DNA of 6,375 nucleotides from a bacterium. GTDB taxonomy: Bacteria > Babelota > Babeliae > Babelales > RVW-14. How positions within the stretch are numbered: the first letter of the stretch is position 1; each line of letters begins with the position of its first letter. The stretch is from contig JAUIHA010000048.1 in the NCBI GenBank assembly GCA_030432505.1, positions 1-6,375 of the forward strand, read 5' to 3'. The notes under the pieces are model-generated. The model was given only the letters and a program-made list of their open reading frames with translations. It had not been told where the DNA came from and made no database searches. A program made the position numbers and the translations under genes. Shown one piece after another: positions 5,529 to 6,375 of the stretch.

Positions 5529-6375
5529 ATGAATAAAAAATTAACTATTATTGCAATCATCATTGCAATATCACTCACACAAAGTGTTCTATTGGGCATG
5601 CGAAGCGATAAAAAACATCACAGGCATAGAAAAAAATCAAAACGACAACACTTAGACAAAATGTATCAACAACTCTATGAAGAACGGCAAGATGAGGAAA
5701 TAAAACTTCTGAGAGAAGACGTTGGAAAGATGAAACACAAAGCTGAGCAAATTCGCTACAACAGAATGCGTAGACTGCTCAAAAAACCAGGGAATATCAA
5801 GCTTGTCCAAAAAAGAATCACTCAAAAAAATGTAAATAAACCGCTGAATAATAACGACCACTATGCCATCCATCTTGCTGCACGCTACGGACACTATCTT
5901 AACCATCTTTTAAGTATTGGGGCTAATATAAACGCACGAAATTATCAAGAAAAAACACCGCTGCACTATGCCGTCTTTTGTGGAAATACACACACAATGA
6001 TAAAACTCATTGAGCACGAAGCTGATATCACGTGTCTTGATATCGACAATAATTCTTTACTTCATACAGCCCTACTCAGGCACAGACACCATTTAAACTT
6101 GTTCAAAAAAAAGATCACCTCATATAGAGGCAGAAAACTAAAACCTGAAAGTTTTGATTTTATAAAAAAACACTTAAAGTCTCTCGATAAAAATCGCCGA
6201 ATTGTTCGCTACTTTAAAAACGCACTAGGAGAATTTTGGAATAAAGCAAACGACCAAGAAGAAAAGCCTGAACGCATTAATAAGCATTGTAGAAACATAC
6301 TCAATCAAATTAAACAATCGTATGATTTTCTAAAACGCAGAAATCCAAAACTTCCTCCTCTTCCTAATTTTTGTG
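5529..6375 (+). CDS. Exported coiled-coil and ankyrin repeat protein, 3' end outside the window (gene E)
   Basis: Function unknown; 282 codons are visible and the frame is still open at the right edge. The signal sequence (MNKKLTIIAIIIAISLTQSVLLG) is followed by Met24 and then a basic segment, KKHHRHRKKSKR (28-39). A charged helix with coiled-coil character spans about 43-84. Two good ankyrin repeats follow: NDHYAIHLAARYGHYLNHLL (109-128) with SIGANINAR (129-137), and EKTPLHYAVFCGNTHTMIKL (141-160) with its EADI turn. A third begins at DNNSLLHTALL (173-183). The chain then runs into long basic helices (about 190-270), the same layout as in genes A, B and D. LPPLPNFC at the edge may start a tail like those of the other proteins. 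It sits after the terminator with its own ribosome site, so it is a separate transcription unit. Confidence 0.92.
   Translation, partial: MNKKLTIIAIIIAISLTQSVLLGMRSDKKHHRHRKKSKRQHLDKMYQQLYEERQDEEIKLLREDVGKMKHKAEQIRYNRMRRLLKKPGNIKLVQKRITQKNVNKPLNNNDHYAIHLAARYGHYLNHLLSIGANINARNYQEKTPLHYAVFCGNTHTMIKLIEHEADITCLDIDNNSLLHTALLRHRHHLNLFKKKITSYRGRKLKPESFDFIKKHLKSLDKNRRIVRYFKNALGEFWNKANDQEEKPERINKHCRNILNQIKQSYDFLKRRNPKLPPLPNFC

Noticed and set aside
5652..5906. Minus-strand open frame opposite gene E
   Set aside because: It lies opposite the coiled-coil and first ankyrin repeat of a well-supported coding region. Its hydrophobic content comes from reading Lys-rich codons backwards.

Overview
The window holds two unlike blocks. 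The left end (1-1182, minus strand) is a conserved chaperonin operon: groS followed by the first 286 codons of groL, which runs off the left edge. The rest (1564-6375, plus strand) is a tandem run of five genes for small, basic proteins. They have N-terminal signal sequences and ankyrin-type or ankyrin-derived repeats, and none can be given a specific function from sequence. The two blocks diverge from a shared intergenic region at 1183-1563.

The DNA is AT-rich. The combination of a bacterial groESL operon with a stack of exported ankyrin proteins is typical of an intracellular or host-associated bacterium. A Candidatus Dependentiae (TM6)-like symbiont of protists fits well, because those small genomes carry many secreted ankyrin proteins. 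This is an inference; Rickettsiales, Chlamydiae and Legionellales-like lineages are not excluded by anything seen here.

Layout: groL (partial) and groS with a sigma70-like promoter and a leader of about 100 nt; the intergenic region with a candidate promoter and a small dyad for the rightward genes; gene A (1564-2583) and gene B (2662-3624), which are diverged paralogues; gene C (3699-4139), a short classical ankyrin protein whose ATG and signal peptide lie in a different frame just upstream (3637-3744); gene D (4161-5363), with 4-6 ankyrin units; a strong intrinsic terminator at 5389-5436; then gene E (5529 to the right edge), a separate transcription unit with a basic segment, a coiled coil and ankyrin repeats.

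Genes A-D have no terminator between them and end at one strong terminator, so they probably form one transcription unit. The family shares traits that go beyond a common fold. Signal peptides end in a small residue followed by Met (A, B, D, E). A helical insert follows a degenerate ankyrin 'LH' motif (A, B, D, E). A short (L/F)-P-x-I motif lies 6 to 16 residues from the C-terminus (A-D). Basic, NLS-like tracts are present, most clearly in B and D. The most economical reading is a locally expanding set of exported, possibly host-directed proteins beside a housekeeping operon. Nothing in the sequence identifies the secretion route or any target.
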